DNA from: Phellopilus nigrolimitatus | Taxonomy: Eukaryota; Basidiomycota; Agaricomycetes; Hymenochaetales; Hymenochaetaceae | Reading direction: 5' to 3' | Length of the DNA: 64,000 nucleotides | Assembly (NCBI GenBank): GCA_021029095.1 | Contig: JAJOHG010000051.1 | Span: 62,001 to 126,000 of the forward strand | In this document: in pieces, positions 36,161 through 45,409 of the stretch | Numbering within the stretch: the stretch's first letter is position 1 | Layout of the letters: each line of letters opens with the position of its first letter | The notes under the pieces: generated by a model | The model's database searches: none | Seen by the model: the letters and a program-made list of their open reading frames with translations, nothing else | What the model was told of the DNA's origin: nothing | Translations under genes and position numbers: made by a program

Positions 36161-36327
36161 CTGCATTTCCGCTCAGTTCGATACAATATACGCGATCGAA
36201 AAAGACGATGCATACCGGAACGCTTGAAGCTCTTCTCGAGCTGGAGACCGTTAGCCTCGGGCACCGGGCTCGCGAGGACGGCGGTTGCGAGGAAGAGCGT
36301 GGCGGCTAGGAACTTGAGGTACTGCAT
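35327..36327 (-). CDS. Kex2-processed repeat precursor (secreted multi-copy peptide precursor)
   Basis: Six exons (36216-36327, 35918-36160, 35783-35863, 35613-35732, 35442-35561, 35327-35385) encode about 244 residues. The first exon gives a signal peptide (MQYLKFLAATLFLATAVLA) and a short pro-segment. After that the whole chain is about 22 peptide units, nearly all bounded by KR or RR, the Golgi Kex2 signal. Two unit types alternate: a 7-mer of consensus [SNG]-E-L-E-K-D-F and a 9-mer E-P-x-Q-L-E-K-S/D-F. An early unit ends IEYGY and another EDYF; these are the only two with Tyr. The last unit lacks a dibasic end. All five introns are phase 1 and split the same codon at a unit boundary, so exons are multiples of the repeat. 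Processing would release many small acidic peptides with a C-terminal aromatic residue. The UstYa genes next door suggest modified peptides. A signalling-peptide role is the alternative. Confidence 0.85.
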
Positions 36328-37553
36328 GTTAAAAGAGGAACGCGCGGGAAAGTGTCGAGAGGCGAGTGGGCTGAAGGATGGGATGGACCTTGTCCTTTAC
36401 TCTTTGGCTTCCGGATCGCCTGACCTTTTAAGCAAACACGCTCAACCACATCGATCGCCAATTTCCTGGCTGATAGCTCGCATATGCTATTACCTATTCA
36501 CGTGGCGACCGTATCGTCGCGTATATGTGCAGGCGCTACCGGCTCCGTAGCGCTTGCTCGTCCGTGATCATCTTTGCAGAGGCTACAGCTAGTCCTTACT
36601 TTTCGGAGGTAACGATCCATCAGAGCACGCCTTTCTCTGCTGATATCTCATTGTTGTTTTCGAAGATGAGAGCAGTTCTACACCTCGTGCGCGCGCGCAC
36701 CGCCACTCATGGCTGTGAATGAATTGTAATAGCGCTCAGCGCACATAGAAGTCGGGAAAGAGCGGTGCGGAGGCATTCTGGACTACGTGCAAATTCTTTC
36801 CATCAGATCCAAGAGAAGAGGATAATTGGCTGAAGGCTTGCTTGCCTACTTGGCATGAGCTGGATTATCAAAACTGCAATATCAAAAATGGTTTGAAGAA
36901 CGAATAAGCGAAAAGAGGAGCAGGCTCAGCAGAGAGCGGGCGAGTCGCCGATGTGTGATTTACGTGCTGCATTTCCTTTCTGGGCCGCCGACGTGCCGAT
37001 CCTCCGTTATCATATCTACCTTACGTAGATCTACCGTTACACGTTCCGCAAGGCTGTGTAGCGACCGTGGACAGGTTGACAGCTGAACTTAACGTCTATC
37101 TGCCCTCGTGGCGTCGTTTGTGGCTGCAGAGCGATTGCTTGACAAGACCAGTATCCTGTTCATATCCAGTCAAACATTGCTTTGATTTGACGAAAGCATG
37201 CAAGCATGGCGAGTAAAGGCGAGTTCACGAACTGCGATGATATCGCGCAACCGATGGGGGAACAACCCCAACGTTGCTGCGTATTTTAGCCTGTGTCTGA
37301 TCTTGGTCGGCCGATTGATGCAGCTGTTCGCATAAACGATGTACGTACATGTACATATTAAATTGTCCATGGACCACGCGCTGCGCTGCTGTAACCCGCC
37401 CCGCGTAAACCACTTGGACAACGGTCGGAGATCACTCTCACCTACCGACGAAATGCTTCGAGGGTCTGCATTCACAATCTAGATCGTGAAGTTGCAGAAA
37501 CCAGCTTTTCCCCAGCTCTGCGACCGGAACTGTCCTCCCCGTTCGAGCCCGCT
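36328..37553. promoter_or_regulatory. Divergent intergenic region between precursor and UstYa gene
   Basis: About 1.2 kb between the divergent starts of the peptide-precursor gene and the first UstYa-like gene. It presumably carries both promoters and would allow shared control. No coding frame with features and no defined binding site was recognised. Confidence 0.5.
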
Positions 37554-38327
37554 ATGCTCGTGAAGCGCGACACTTTCTGCGAGGTGCTCATCGTGCTCTG
37601 CGCGGTGGTCAACGCATACCTCTTTGCGGGCCGCATCTGGCGCTCATACTCCTACGCGTCTCTCAAGCACACAGAGTCGGACGCCTATAGTAAGCACCAC
37701 TTTTCGTCTTACCCGCGCGCTGGTCTCACAGATGCCCTCGTCGCCTCAGCATACGCCGGCGACGACTACCCGGAGCACCTCCCACTCCCACAGCCCACGC
37801 GGCCCGCCGCGCCCGTCTCCTTCTCGCTCGCGCCCGACGCGTTCCCGATCTCAGGCCCTGGCGCCGCCGCACAGTGGGCGTCCATCTACCCGCCGGGGTA
37901 CGGCTTCGTGCGCATGGGACGCGCCGCGCGCCTGCTGTGCGTCGCGCAGTTCCACCAGCTGCACTGCGTCGAGAAGATGCGCATCTACCTCGACGACCCG
38001 CTCGGCGCCGGCGCGCACCTCGGCTTCGCGCACCAGCAGCACTGCATGAACTACCTGCGCCAGCTCTTTCTGTGCGCCGCGGACCGCACGCTCGAGTCGC
38101 TCGAGCCGCGCGACGTCGTGCTCGCCGTGGGCTCGGACGGCGGCGTGGACCTCGACGAGAAGCACGATCTGGCGACGCGCAGCGGGCCGGGCGTTACGCA
38201 TATGTGCGGCGACTCGAAGGTACTGTACGAATTCGTGGGCGACAACTATGCGAATTGGAAGGCGGCGTGGAATATCAGCTCGCCGTTCGACGCCGAGGGC
38301 GATGAACACGCAGGCCATAGCCAATAG
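37554..38327 (+). CDS. UstYa-like (DUF3328) membrane-anchored oxidase candidate
   Basis: About 240-257 residues. One N-terminal hydrophobic anchor (EVLIVLCAVVNAYLFAG) precedes a lumenal domain. Both family HxxHC motifs are complete: HQLHCVEKMR and, about 30 residues later, HQQHCMNYLRQLFLC. A C-terminal block with CGDSKVLYEFVGDNYANWKA matches the usual C-D-W...Y..V..NY..W ending. UstYa proteins catalyse oxidative cyclisation, hydroxylation or related steps on ribosomal peptides in the ustiloxin, asperipin and cyclochlorotine pathways. A 42-nt in-frame stretch (about 37690-37731) has GTAAGC and CACAG ends and could be an intron; the protein reads through either way. The start at 37554 is the first Met before the anchor. 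It faces away from the precursor gene across a 1.2-kb shared upstream region. Confidence 0.88.
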   Translation: MLVKRDTFCEVLIVLCAVVNAYLFAGRIWRSYSYASLKHTESDAYSKHHFSSYPRAGLTDALVASAYAGDDYPEHLPLPQPTRPAAPVSFSLAPDAFPISGPGAAAQWASIYPPGYGFVRMGRAARLLCVAQFHQLHCVEKMRIYLDDPLGAGAHLGFAHQQHCMNYLRQLFLCAADRTLESLEPRDVVLAVGSDGGVDLDEKHDLATRSGPGVTHMCGDSKVLYEFVGDNYANWKAAWNISSPFDAEGDEHAGHSQ

Positions 38328-38514
38328 AAGCTTTCTGTGTATATGTATGTGTGAAGACGAAGCGAGGTACCATAGCTCATATTCGATGACTTCGATTCTT
38401 GCGTACTAGGATCTGATGAAGTAGTTGACAGGCATGGGAGAAATTGAATAAATTGATATAGCGATTCCTCGGAGACAAGTACAGCGAGCAGGCAGTCGTT
38501 GATACTAAGATACA

Positions 38515-39685
38515 CTATACCCTATTCATATCGAGGGCTTCTGCACAATCGTAATGGCTTGGGGGAAAAAAAGACAGTCAGATCACACCCGAAGAAACCC
38601 GCCAGGGAAAAACGCCGACTCACCCATCCGCGGCGTCGTCTCGGGCTGCTCCTGCCAGAACTCGACGGCGCACTCGTCGGCGGCCTCCGTGGGGCACGCG
38701 AGCTCGAACATATGCAGCGTGCCCGTGCGCCCGCACGCGAACTCCGCGCTGTGCGCGCGATGGGCCTGCTGCACGACGAGATTCGAGAGCAGCGCCGTGC
38801 GCGCGGGGCGCGTCGCCCACGCGAGCCGTCGCGTGTCGAGCTCGCCCGCGGACGCGTCGAGCTCCCACACCTCGAGGTTCACGAGCTCACGCGCGAGTGA
38901 CAGCGTGCGGTTCTGCGCGTGCAGCAAGGCAGGATCGGGCATGGCGCTCGCAAGGGAGCAGCGCCCGAGATTGTAATCTTGCACGCGGATCTGCATGATC
39001 ATCGACACCTGTGGTTCGCGAATCCAGCGCCGGCGCCCATGCCAGTTTAGAAGCCAGTAATCAAGCCAGAAGAATGTCAGAGCATGAGAAAGCCAGTCGC
39101 TGGGAAGCGGAAGAAGGAAGCGCGGGCTCACGTCTTTGTTGATGATCACATGCGGCTCGCCAGGCGAAACGAGCCCGTTGAATGTGATGCGTGCGCGCCC
39201 GTCGCTGGGGAAGACACGCTCGGGCTCCGCGCGGCTGACGGGCGCGAACACGTGTGGGAAGATGTGGAGCGCCTCCGGGAGCGCGTCCCGCGCTGTGTCC
39301 CGGTCGACGCGGTCGAGCCCGATGTACATGTTAGGCCGATACAGCGTGTTGGCGCGCGCGAGGCGTTCAGCGCGTGTGGGGACATGGGGGGAGGGTGCGA
39401 AGGCGCTTGAGGGGACGAGGTGCGGGAAGACGATGTTGAGCACGGCGAGGAAGAGCGCCGCGGCCGAGCAGATTTGGACCCATAGGGGAGCGGGCTTTGA
39501 GGACTTGGTCGTAGCTGGACAAACAGTAGTAAGTATGGTAAGGCACAAGGCGCGGGTGCTCTAGACTCACCTGCATCATACGAGTCGGGGTCGTCGATGA
39601 AGACCTCCCCGTCGCCATCGAGTGACTTGCGCTCGTGCGCAGCGTCGTGAGTCGGCAGCAGCGAGTATTGCTCGTCCGTCGACAT
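38515..39685 (-). CDS. Membrane-anchored protein with C-terminal beta-sandwich-like domain (But2-like?)
   Basis: Four exons from ATG 39685 to TAG 38515. A 40-residue cytosolic head (MSTDEQYSLLPTHD) precedes one TM segment (ICSAAALFLAVLNIVF). The extracytosolic part contains LYRPNMYIGLDRVDRD, ARITFNGLVSPGEPH, MIMQIRVQDYNLGRCSLA, LEVWELDASAGELDTRRLAW and GTLHMFELAC. I recall this layout from mushroom proteins annotated with a But2 C-terminal domain that often sit beside UstYa genes; the recollection is moderate. The 126-bp intron after HVIINKD keeps the frame if retained. The last exon adds only about eight residues. It converges on the first UstYa-like gene, with 187 bp between the stop codons. 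Its function is unknown; a partner or scaffold for the UstYa enzymes is a guess. Confidence 0.6.
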
Positions 39686-40397
39686 TGGTATCAATCCAGC
39701 TTTAGCAGAGAGGAAATTAGATTGATACCATCCTCAGTCCTCACAGCTCAATCCCCCAAATGGGACGCAGGTAAGTAGATCATAGCATCTGATGATGGCA
39801 GGCTGGTCGTATCTGGTTCTGCGGGTGATCGGAGGCAGAATGATGGTAACGATGTGCACGCTTAGATAGTCGAGCCGGGATGTACGGCCTCAACGATGCG
39901 GTACGCACGGCGCGGCTTGTGGAAGAAATTATGAAGCCGCCACCGCTACCATAGACCCATTCGGACTACGCCTGCGTGCTTCAAGCATATGGTATACCGT
40001 CAGCTATATGTAATCATTCATATGTCAAACTCCCGTGTGTACCATAAAGCACTCAATCATCTCATTTTTCACCCGCAGTAGAAATTCGCAAATGTGACGA
40101 ACATGGAAAGGACATGCATTGCAAAGTCAATGCAAAGCTTACCTTGAATTACACCTGATAATTGCCTTGTCAAGCATTAGCAAACTCCAGTATAGCTAGG
40201 CTCGCCGCCACTTCGAAAGCGCTCGAACAGTGGCGGACGGTGGCGGCGGTCGGACTCACGGCAATTCCCCTTGTAGACTTTCCTAGCTATATAACACCAG
40301 TGCTGAAAGAAATTCCTTCTCATTACCCCGCCCAAAGTCCTTGCTCACGAGCCTATAGTGTAGCTCCTAGTTTATCATTCTCTGAGCACTGCACAAG
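39686..40397. promoter_or_regulatory. Divergent intergenic region
   Basis: About 710 bp between the divergent starts of the membrane-anchored protein and the RidA-type gene. AT-rich in the middle. No ORF or specific site is supported. It must contain both promoters. Confidence 0.5.
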
Positions 40398-40910
40398 ATG
40401 CCGGAATTTGTCTACACCAAGGACGCGATCCAGCCCATGGCTGTCTTTTCGCAGGCGGCGATATCAGGCAAGCATGTCTTCGTGTCTGGAAACATCGGCT
40501 GCAAGAAGGACCTCAGTGGCCTTGTGTCGGGGGACGTGAAGGAGCAGACGGTGCGCGCGATACGCGATTCTACCTTAGCTCTCTAACGACACCCATCTAA
40601 TCCTGATTATACAGAGAGCGGCGTTGAAAAACATAGAGGTCGTCTTGAAAGCGTCTGGATCCGGGCTGGAGCACATCGTCAAGGCGAACTGCTACCTGAA
40701 GAATATGGACAGGGACTTTAAACCTATGAACGAAGTTTATATAGACGTGCGTAATATTCTTCCCGTCGTCTTCGTGGCTTGCTGAGACCTGATGGCCATC
40801 TCGTGCAGTTCTTTGAAAAGGGCAAGATGCCCGCTCGTACGTGTGTCGGCGTCGCGAGTCTGCCATTGGGCGCTTCTGTTGAGATCGAGTGCATCGCAGA
40901 GATCCCTTAG
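40398..40910 (+). CDS. RidA / YjgF / UK114 family protein
   Basis: Three exons (40398-40550, 40615-40746, 40809-40910), about 128 residues, normal for the family. RidA proteins deaminate reactive enamine/imine intermediates released by PLP enzymes; some family members act in natural-product pathways. Conserved blocks: YTKDAIQPMAVFSQA, VFVSGNIG, NIEVVLKASGSGLEHIVKAN, YLKNMDRDFKPMNEVYID, PARTCVGVASLPLGASVEIE (the Arg is the substrate carboxylate contact) and CIAEIP at the end. The protein looks intact. It lies between the two UstYa-like genes, so a role in the peptide pathway is possible. A housekeeping function is equally likely. Confidence 0.92.
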
Positions 40911-41248
40911 CAGCTTTTAAGTCGCCAATGAAGTCTGTAGATCCGTTGTAAAACAGCTTGTTGTAAACTAACTGCGACGGCGAGACGAGACGAAAGAATG
41001 AATGATTTGACCAACGTCTGCAAAACTGAAGCTGTAATTCGTTGCTTTCTCCATTTCCCAGACCGTCAGAGCTACATTTTCTGTACACTCGACCTACATA
41101 TTAACATTTACACATTTTTCACGGAGCTCAAGACGACCTGCCATATCTCGCGGGTTTCGATCAATAATAAATCCAATGTCGAGACCTGTCAGCCAGTTTG
41201 AAGACGTTCACGAGGACGCTAGCAACGCCCGCCGTACATAGCCGCACA

Positions 41249-41936
41249 TCAGACCAGCAGCTCCGGCCGCGCGTCCAGCTCTTCCCGCGCCCACTCGTCG
41301 AAGTTCTCCTCCGCCGCTCCCCACACCTGCTCCCAGTCCGCGCAGTCCGTGCGCGTCGTGTACGGCAGCACCGCGCGCCCGCCGTACTCGCTGCGCACCA
41401 TCTCGAGGTGCGCGTCCGCGGCGCACACGATCGACTCGCGCAGGTAGTTCAGGCAGAAGTGCGCGCGCGCGCCCGGCGGCGTCGCCGGGTCGTGTGCGCG
41501 CGCCATCACCTCCGCGCGCACGACGCCGAGGCACTCGAGCTGGTGAAACATCGCGAGGCGGAAGGGCCGCCCGTCGACGTGTACGACGCCCCGCCCGCGC
41601 GGCAGCGCGGACGCCCACTCCGCCGCGCCCGCGGCCGTCTCGAGGCGGTAGTGCACGCTCTCTTCGGGTGTCAACGCTGCGTTGCGCAGGCCCTCGACCG
41701 GCCAGACCTCAGGAATACCACCCTCTTCTGTGTATAAATATAAGAATGACAGACGAGCGCAATATTGCGTGAAAACATTCACGTTGTGCGTTGGCTTGTC
41801 TGCGGTGGAATCGCGACAAGACCGATGCAGTATCTGCGTCCGAGAGGAGGTTGAAGAGGGTGAAGAGAGCGACCACCGCAGCGAGCACGGCACGGTTCTG
41901 CGAATGGCGTTTGATGAAGGCGGACGCGTTCACCAT
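41249..41936 (-). CDS. Second UstYa-like (DUF3328) protein, degenerate His motifs
   Basis: Two exons (41783-41936 and 41249-41727), about 210 residues. The N-terminal anchor is AVLAAVVALFTLFNLLSD. The family fold is clear from WPVEGLRNAALTPEESVHY, FRLAMFHQLECLGVVR and ARAHFCLNYLRESIVCAADA, and from the C-terminal DWEQVWGAAEENFDEW. Both HxxHC motifs are altered. The first reads HQLEC (the second His replaced by Glu). In the second the spacing gives RAHFC (both His positions replaced). It may be a non-catalytic partner of the complete homologue at 37.6 kb, a variant enzyme, or a decaying gene with an open frame. Its sequence is GC-rich and otherwise constrained, which favours a functional protein. 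Confidence 0.82.
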
Positions 41937-42276
41937 GGTGTTCAGCGTAAAGCTACTCGAGAGTTACAAAGTGCTGAGGAAGAGATCATGATCACGGACA
42001 AGCTATGCAGCACATCCCGCAAGAGATCATTCGGCTGTGAGCCCAGTGATAGCGTTTATGACCCTGATCTTCTCTTTAACAACGGGGTTCATCATTCACA
42101 AGAAAGCCACAGAACAAATCGCAAGATAAATGAAATGTGGTGTACGAGATACTTCTCAGATTCGAGCTCGCAGACTTTGTAAGAATTTCTGCGATTTTGT
42201 GGCAAGTTTAAGCTTTATAAATTCGAGAGATACCTGGTCACTGTTTTTCGCAGTATATACATCCAAATATTCTTCA

Positions 42277-43968
42277 TCAAAAATGGACTATCCTCACTAG
42301 CCCCGGTGTCCCAATGGTAAGTGCACCGCTCCATGGCTCAACGGAGGCTGACGTCGACTCCTCCTCCAACCGGATACCCATGCCTAGCTCTATAATTTTG
42401 ACCGGCTGCGGCTCACTCGGGAAGAGCGAGAAGCAAACGAGTCTTTTCCACACAGAGAGCATGCGTCCAGAGTTCATAATGCAGTGTAAATTTGACGGCA
42501 CGTAGTTCGTGATCGTGGTGCGCTGGGCGATGAGCGCGAGCCGCCACTGCCCGTCTGACACCGCGCTGTCCGCCGGCTGACAGCAAGGAGCGTTGCCCCG
42601 CGCGGCCTCCGCGACGCGCGACAGCTGGACGCGGTACGAATGGAGGCGCTTTGTCCGCTGGTCGCTCAGTATGTGTTCATACGCAACAATATGGATTTCC
42701 ATGGGCGCGTCGGCACCGCGCCAGGAGGGCGAAAAAGCATGGAGCGCGAGCACCGATGGCCCAGTGCCGGCGGCCCGTCCCTCGGACGGCGCCAGCTGGA
42801 GAACGGCTCCGCCACCTCGCTGTTTGCACAGCGCCTCGGGAACAATCGTAATGACCTCCCATTCGGCATGGTGCGCGCTCTGCGACCAGCGGCCGGCGAG
42901 CGAGGAGAGCGGCAGTGCGACGAGCGAGAGGGGGTTGACGTCGAGGGCGACGACGATGTGCTGGTCTCCAACGAGAGCCGTGGGTGCATTTACTACCCGT
43001 CCCTATCAGCAGCAATGTGAGTTGTGAAAGACAAGACGCTAAAGACGGGAGCAGCTTACGCTCTGGTCTGAGTAACTCAATATCACAGACGAATCTGTCT
43101 TCCAGTTCACAAGGAGGACATGGAATTTATGCGTACTATGAACGAGAAGGAAGTCCCCTCGGATCATCAAACGGAAGAGCTCCGTTGCAGGAAGTACACG
43201 CTTAATTACGAGCCTGCCTTTTTTCCTCTCAAAGTCATAGGAGAAAACACGAGCGTAACTGCTGATATATTCAAAATGTCTGTTCAATTGTCACTATCAA
43301 ACACCGACAAAATGAACACTCACATTGTCGTCGAATTTGTCGAAGAGCCTTTGTCGCGAAACACGCCTGCGACCATTAGTGTTTTGCCGTCTTCAACCAG
43401 CTCAAAATCAAATGAAATGCAACCGTGATTTTCACTATCTGCAGGGGCAGTCCAGACAAGCTCTCTAGAGTTGGTCGACCACAGTTCCAGCTGTCCGCGA
43501 CGTTCAAGAAGAACATGCTGACCTCCAGGAAGAAGTCGAGGATCAATACCGTCCAAGTCGGCAGGGTCAGCAGTATTAATGCGCAGCTCCATAACTTGAG
43601 ACACACGGAGAGTCTCGTGAGAGTGCCAGGTGTCAGAAGTGCGTATGGCTTTGATGACAGTCTTTTTTAGTTCCTTGGTCGAGAGAGACTCGAGCCGCAA
43701 GTATGAGGGAATCGCAGGTGCTTGATCAATGTCTAGATTTCGAAGCAACGAGATCCAGACTGGGCGTGCATTGTGTAGATTGTGTAAATATCTGCAGGTC
43801 TAGGGATGTATATTGTGTTAAAAATACTCAAAGCAGACGACGGAAGGGAAGATTTACACGACCTAGATTCCTGACATCATCAAAGCTGCAAAACGAGAAG
43901 ATGTGAACAATCAATTCAACAGGAAGATTGGGTAGACGCGTCGGCGATGTTAATTGGCGATGTTCCAT
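42277..43968 (-). CDS. F-box protein (duplication arm 2 copy)
   Basis: Paralogue of the gene at 25712-27405 with the same exon pattern. The F-box begins MEHRQLTSPTRLPNLPVEL and continues IVHIFSFCSFDDVRN. The later parts (HVLLERRGQLELWSTNSREL, FLLVHSTHKFHVLLVNW, PSVLALHAFSPSWRGADAP) differ from copy 1 by scattered substitutions only. No stop, frameshift or splice-site loss was found, so both F-box copies appear usable. Differences cluster mildly in the C-terminal third. As for copy 1, the likely role is substrate recognition in an SCF ubiquitin ligase. Confidence 0.83.
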
Positions 43969-44853
43969 AAACGAGTGAATTGGAACGTGCCAGTGAAACG
44001 AGTGACAGCAGAGGAGACAGAAAGGAAGAAGATAGTATAAATTGTACCAGAAGCCCGCCCACCCCCATTTAATAGTGCATGCTGCACCAAACGAACAGGA
44101 AGTCCTGACGCACATCACGCAAAGGTGCGAGCTGGAATGCATAGTGTGAGTGTGACATGTTTCAGAGTGATCCAGTCCCTATTTTTGTTTTGTCTTTGCC
44201 CCTGTCTGGATATTTCGAAAATTAATTGTAAAATTAGGGTAAAGGAACAGAGAATAATGTTTGTTCTATGCTACACTCTGGCATGATAATCATAATGTGC
44301 GTTGCAAATAATCAGATCAATAGTTGGCAATACAGTGACATTGCTCATGAATTGTCAGCTCAGTGGTTACAAAGTTATCACTACTGTTTGCAACTACTGT
44401 TTGCAACTTTGCCTTACCACTTGGTCACATACAGGGCACATGTTCATGCTGCATGATGGCTTTGTTCTGTGCTGCCAGCTCTTCTGCTCGGGCACGCAAC
44501 CGGCAAATAAGCTTTCAATACATGCAGACATCCTCAAGGACACAAAACTATGCCCAACGGTTATGATTGTAGAGCCAGTTACTGGTCCATTGGTAATCAG
44601 GCACCAGGCTCACTGAGAGTTGCACAACCCGAGTAGAAAACACTTCCTGAATACCTAAATTACAAAAACAGAAATAGTTTAGGAGGGAGTTGTCAAAGCA
44701 TGATGATGTACGCGGCCGGCATGACACAGAAAGAGGAATTGAAGAGAATTTGTCGGTCTTTCCTGCAACATGCAACGTAGGTGCACATGATTTTACAGCG
44801 AGAACGGTGGTCCGGTTTGGGACTTGGTTAGGTGGGGAAATTTTCGAAGAGGG
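43969..44853. other. Non-coding stretch shared with duplication arm 1
   Basis: Aligns in inverted orientation with 24849-25711. Long identical tracts include the one around GTTGGCAATACAGTGACATT. No gene supported. Confidence 0.6.
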
Positions 44854-45165
44854 ATGCCGAATGATCAAATGCTAGCCGAACCTATTCGTGTTTGCCCGCA
44901 ACCGCAACCGGATGCAAATGAGGACTTTGACCCTTCCAAAATCCAGTATATCGATTGGGACATCGTCTTCGTGAAAAAGATCCAACACACCGTGGCGGCT
45001 GCGCTATACGCGACATGGCTTGCGCAATCCCTCGAGGTACTTTCGCTCCGCGAAAATTACCTGTGGTGTCCTTCGCGCCCCAACGTATGTCCGTGGTGCG
45101 AAGACTTGTCAGAAGATTGCTCTCAAAACACGAAACACCGATGCGATCGGTTTTACGCGGATTGA
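44854..45165 (+). CDS. Small Cys-cluster ORF, arm 2 copy
   Basis: Begins MPNDQMLAEPIRVCP and keeps KIQYIDWDIVF, TVAAALYATWL and WCPSRPNVCPWCED, so the cluster has lost one Cys (S-R-P replaces S-C-S). After the cluster the frame differs from the arm 1 copy, implying an intron in this area or an indel. Function unknown. Its conservation over both arms suggests it was part of a gene when the duplication occurred. Confidence 0.4.
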   Translation: MPNDQMLAEPIRVCPQPQPDANEDFDPSKIQYIDWDIVFVKKIQHTVAAALYATWLAQSLEVLSLRENYLWCPSRPNVCPWCEDLSEDCSQNTKHRCDRFYAD

Positions 45166-45409
45166 CTGGTCTTCGAAAGAAATAAAGACTCGTAAGCATA
45201 CGCGATTTCTTCGACTTCTTGGAACTCTAGGGCCGAGCGAAATAGGATAAAGTAGTTGCTGGCTGATTCTGAAGGCGAACTGAAGAACAGTCCTTCGAGT
45301 TCAAACGGCGTAAATAGACGTTGCATAGCGTAGTTGCACATATATTTCTTCGAGTTAGGGAGCTTTGATTTGGCCAAACAGAAGAGTCGAAATCTCGGAA
45401 GGCAAACAT

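Larger units (their letters stand above)
32670..41936. other. Candidate dikaritin-like RiPP gene cluster
   Basis: Contiguous genes: MFS transporter, Kex2-repeat precursor peptide, UstYa-like protein, membrane-anchored beta-sandwich-like protein, RidA-type protein and a second UstYa-like protein. In ascomycetes, a Kex2-processed repeat precursor next to UstYa (DUF3328) oxidases defines the ustiloxin/phomopsin/asperipin class of ribosomal peptides. Here no UstYa is a tyrosinase or P450 neighbour, and the cores mostly lack Tyr. The grouping is therefore by analogy, not proof. The cluster lies entirely between the two arms of the inverted duplication. Confidence 0.55.

Noticed and set aside
35327..36327. 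Basidiomycete mating pheromone precursor
   Set aside because: No C-terminal CaaX prenylation motif, and a secretory signal peptide is present, which basidiomycete pheromones lack.
37624..38324. Long alternative frames overlapping the UstYa-like gene on both strands
   Set aside because: Arg/Ala/Ser-rich shadows of GC-rich coding DNA. The frame with both HxxHC motifs is the real one.
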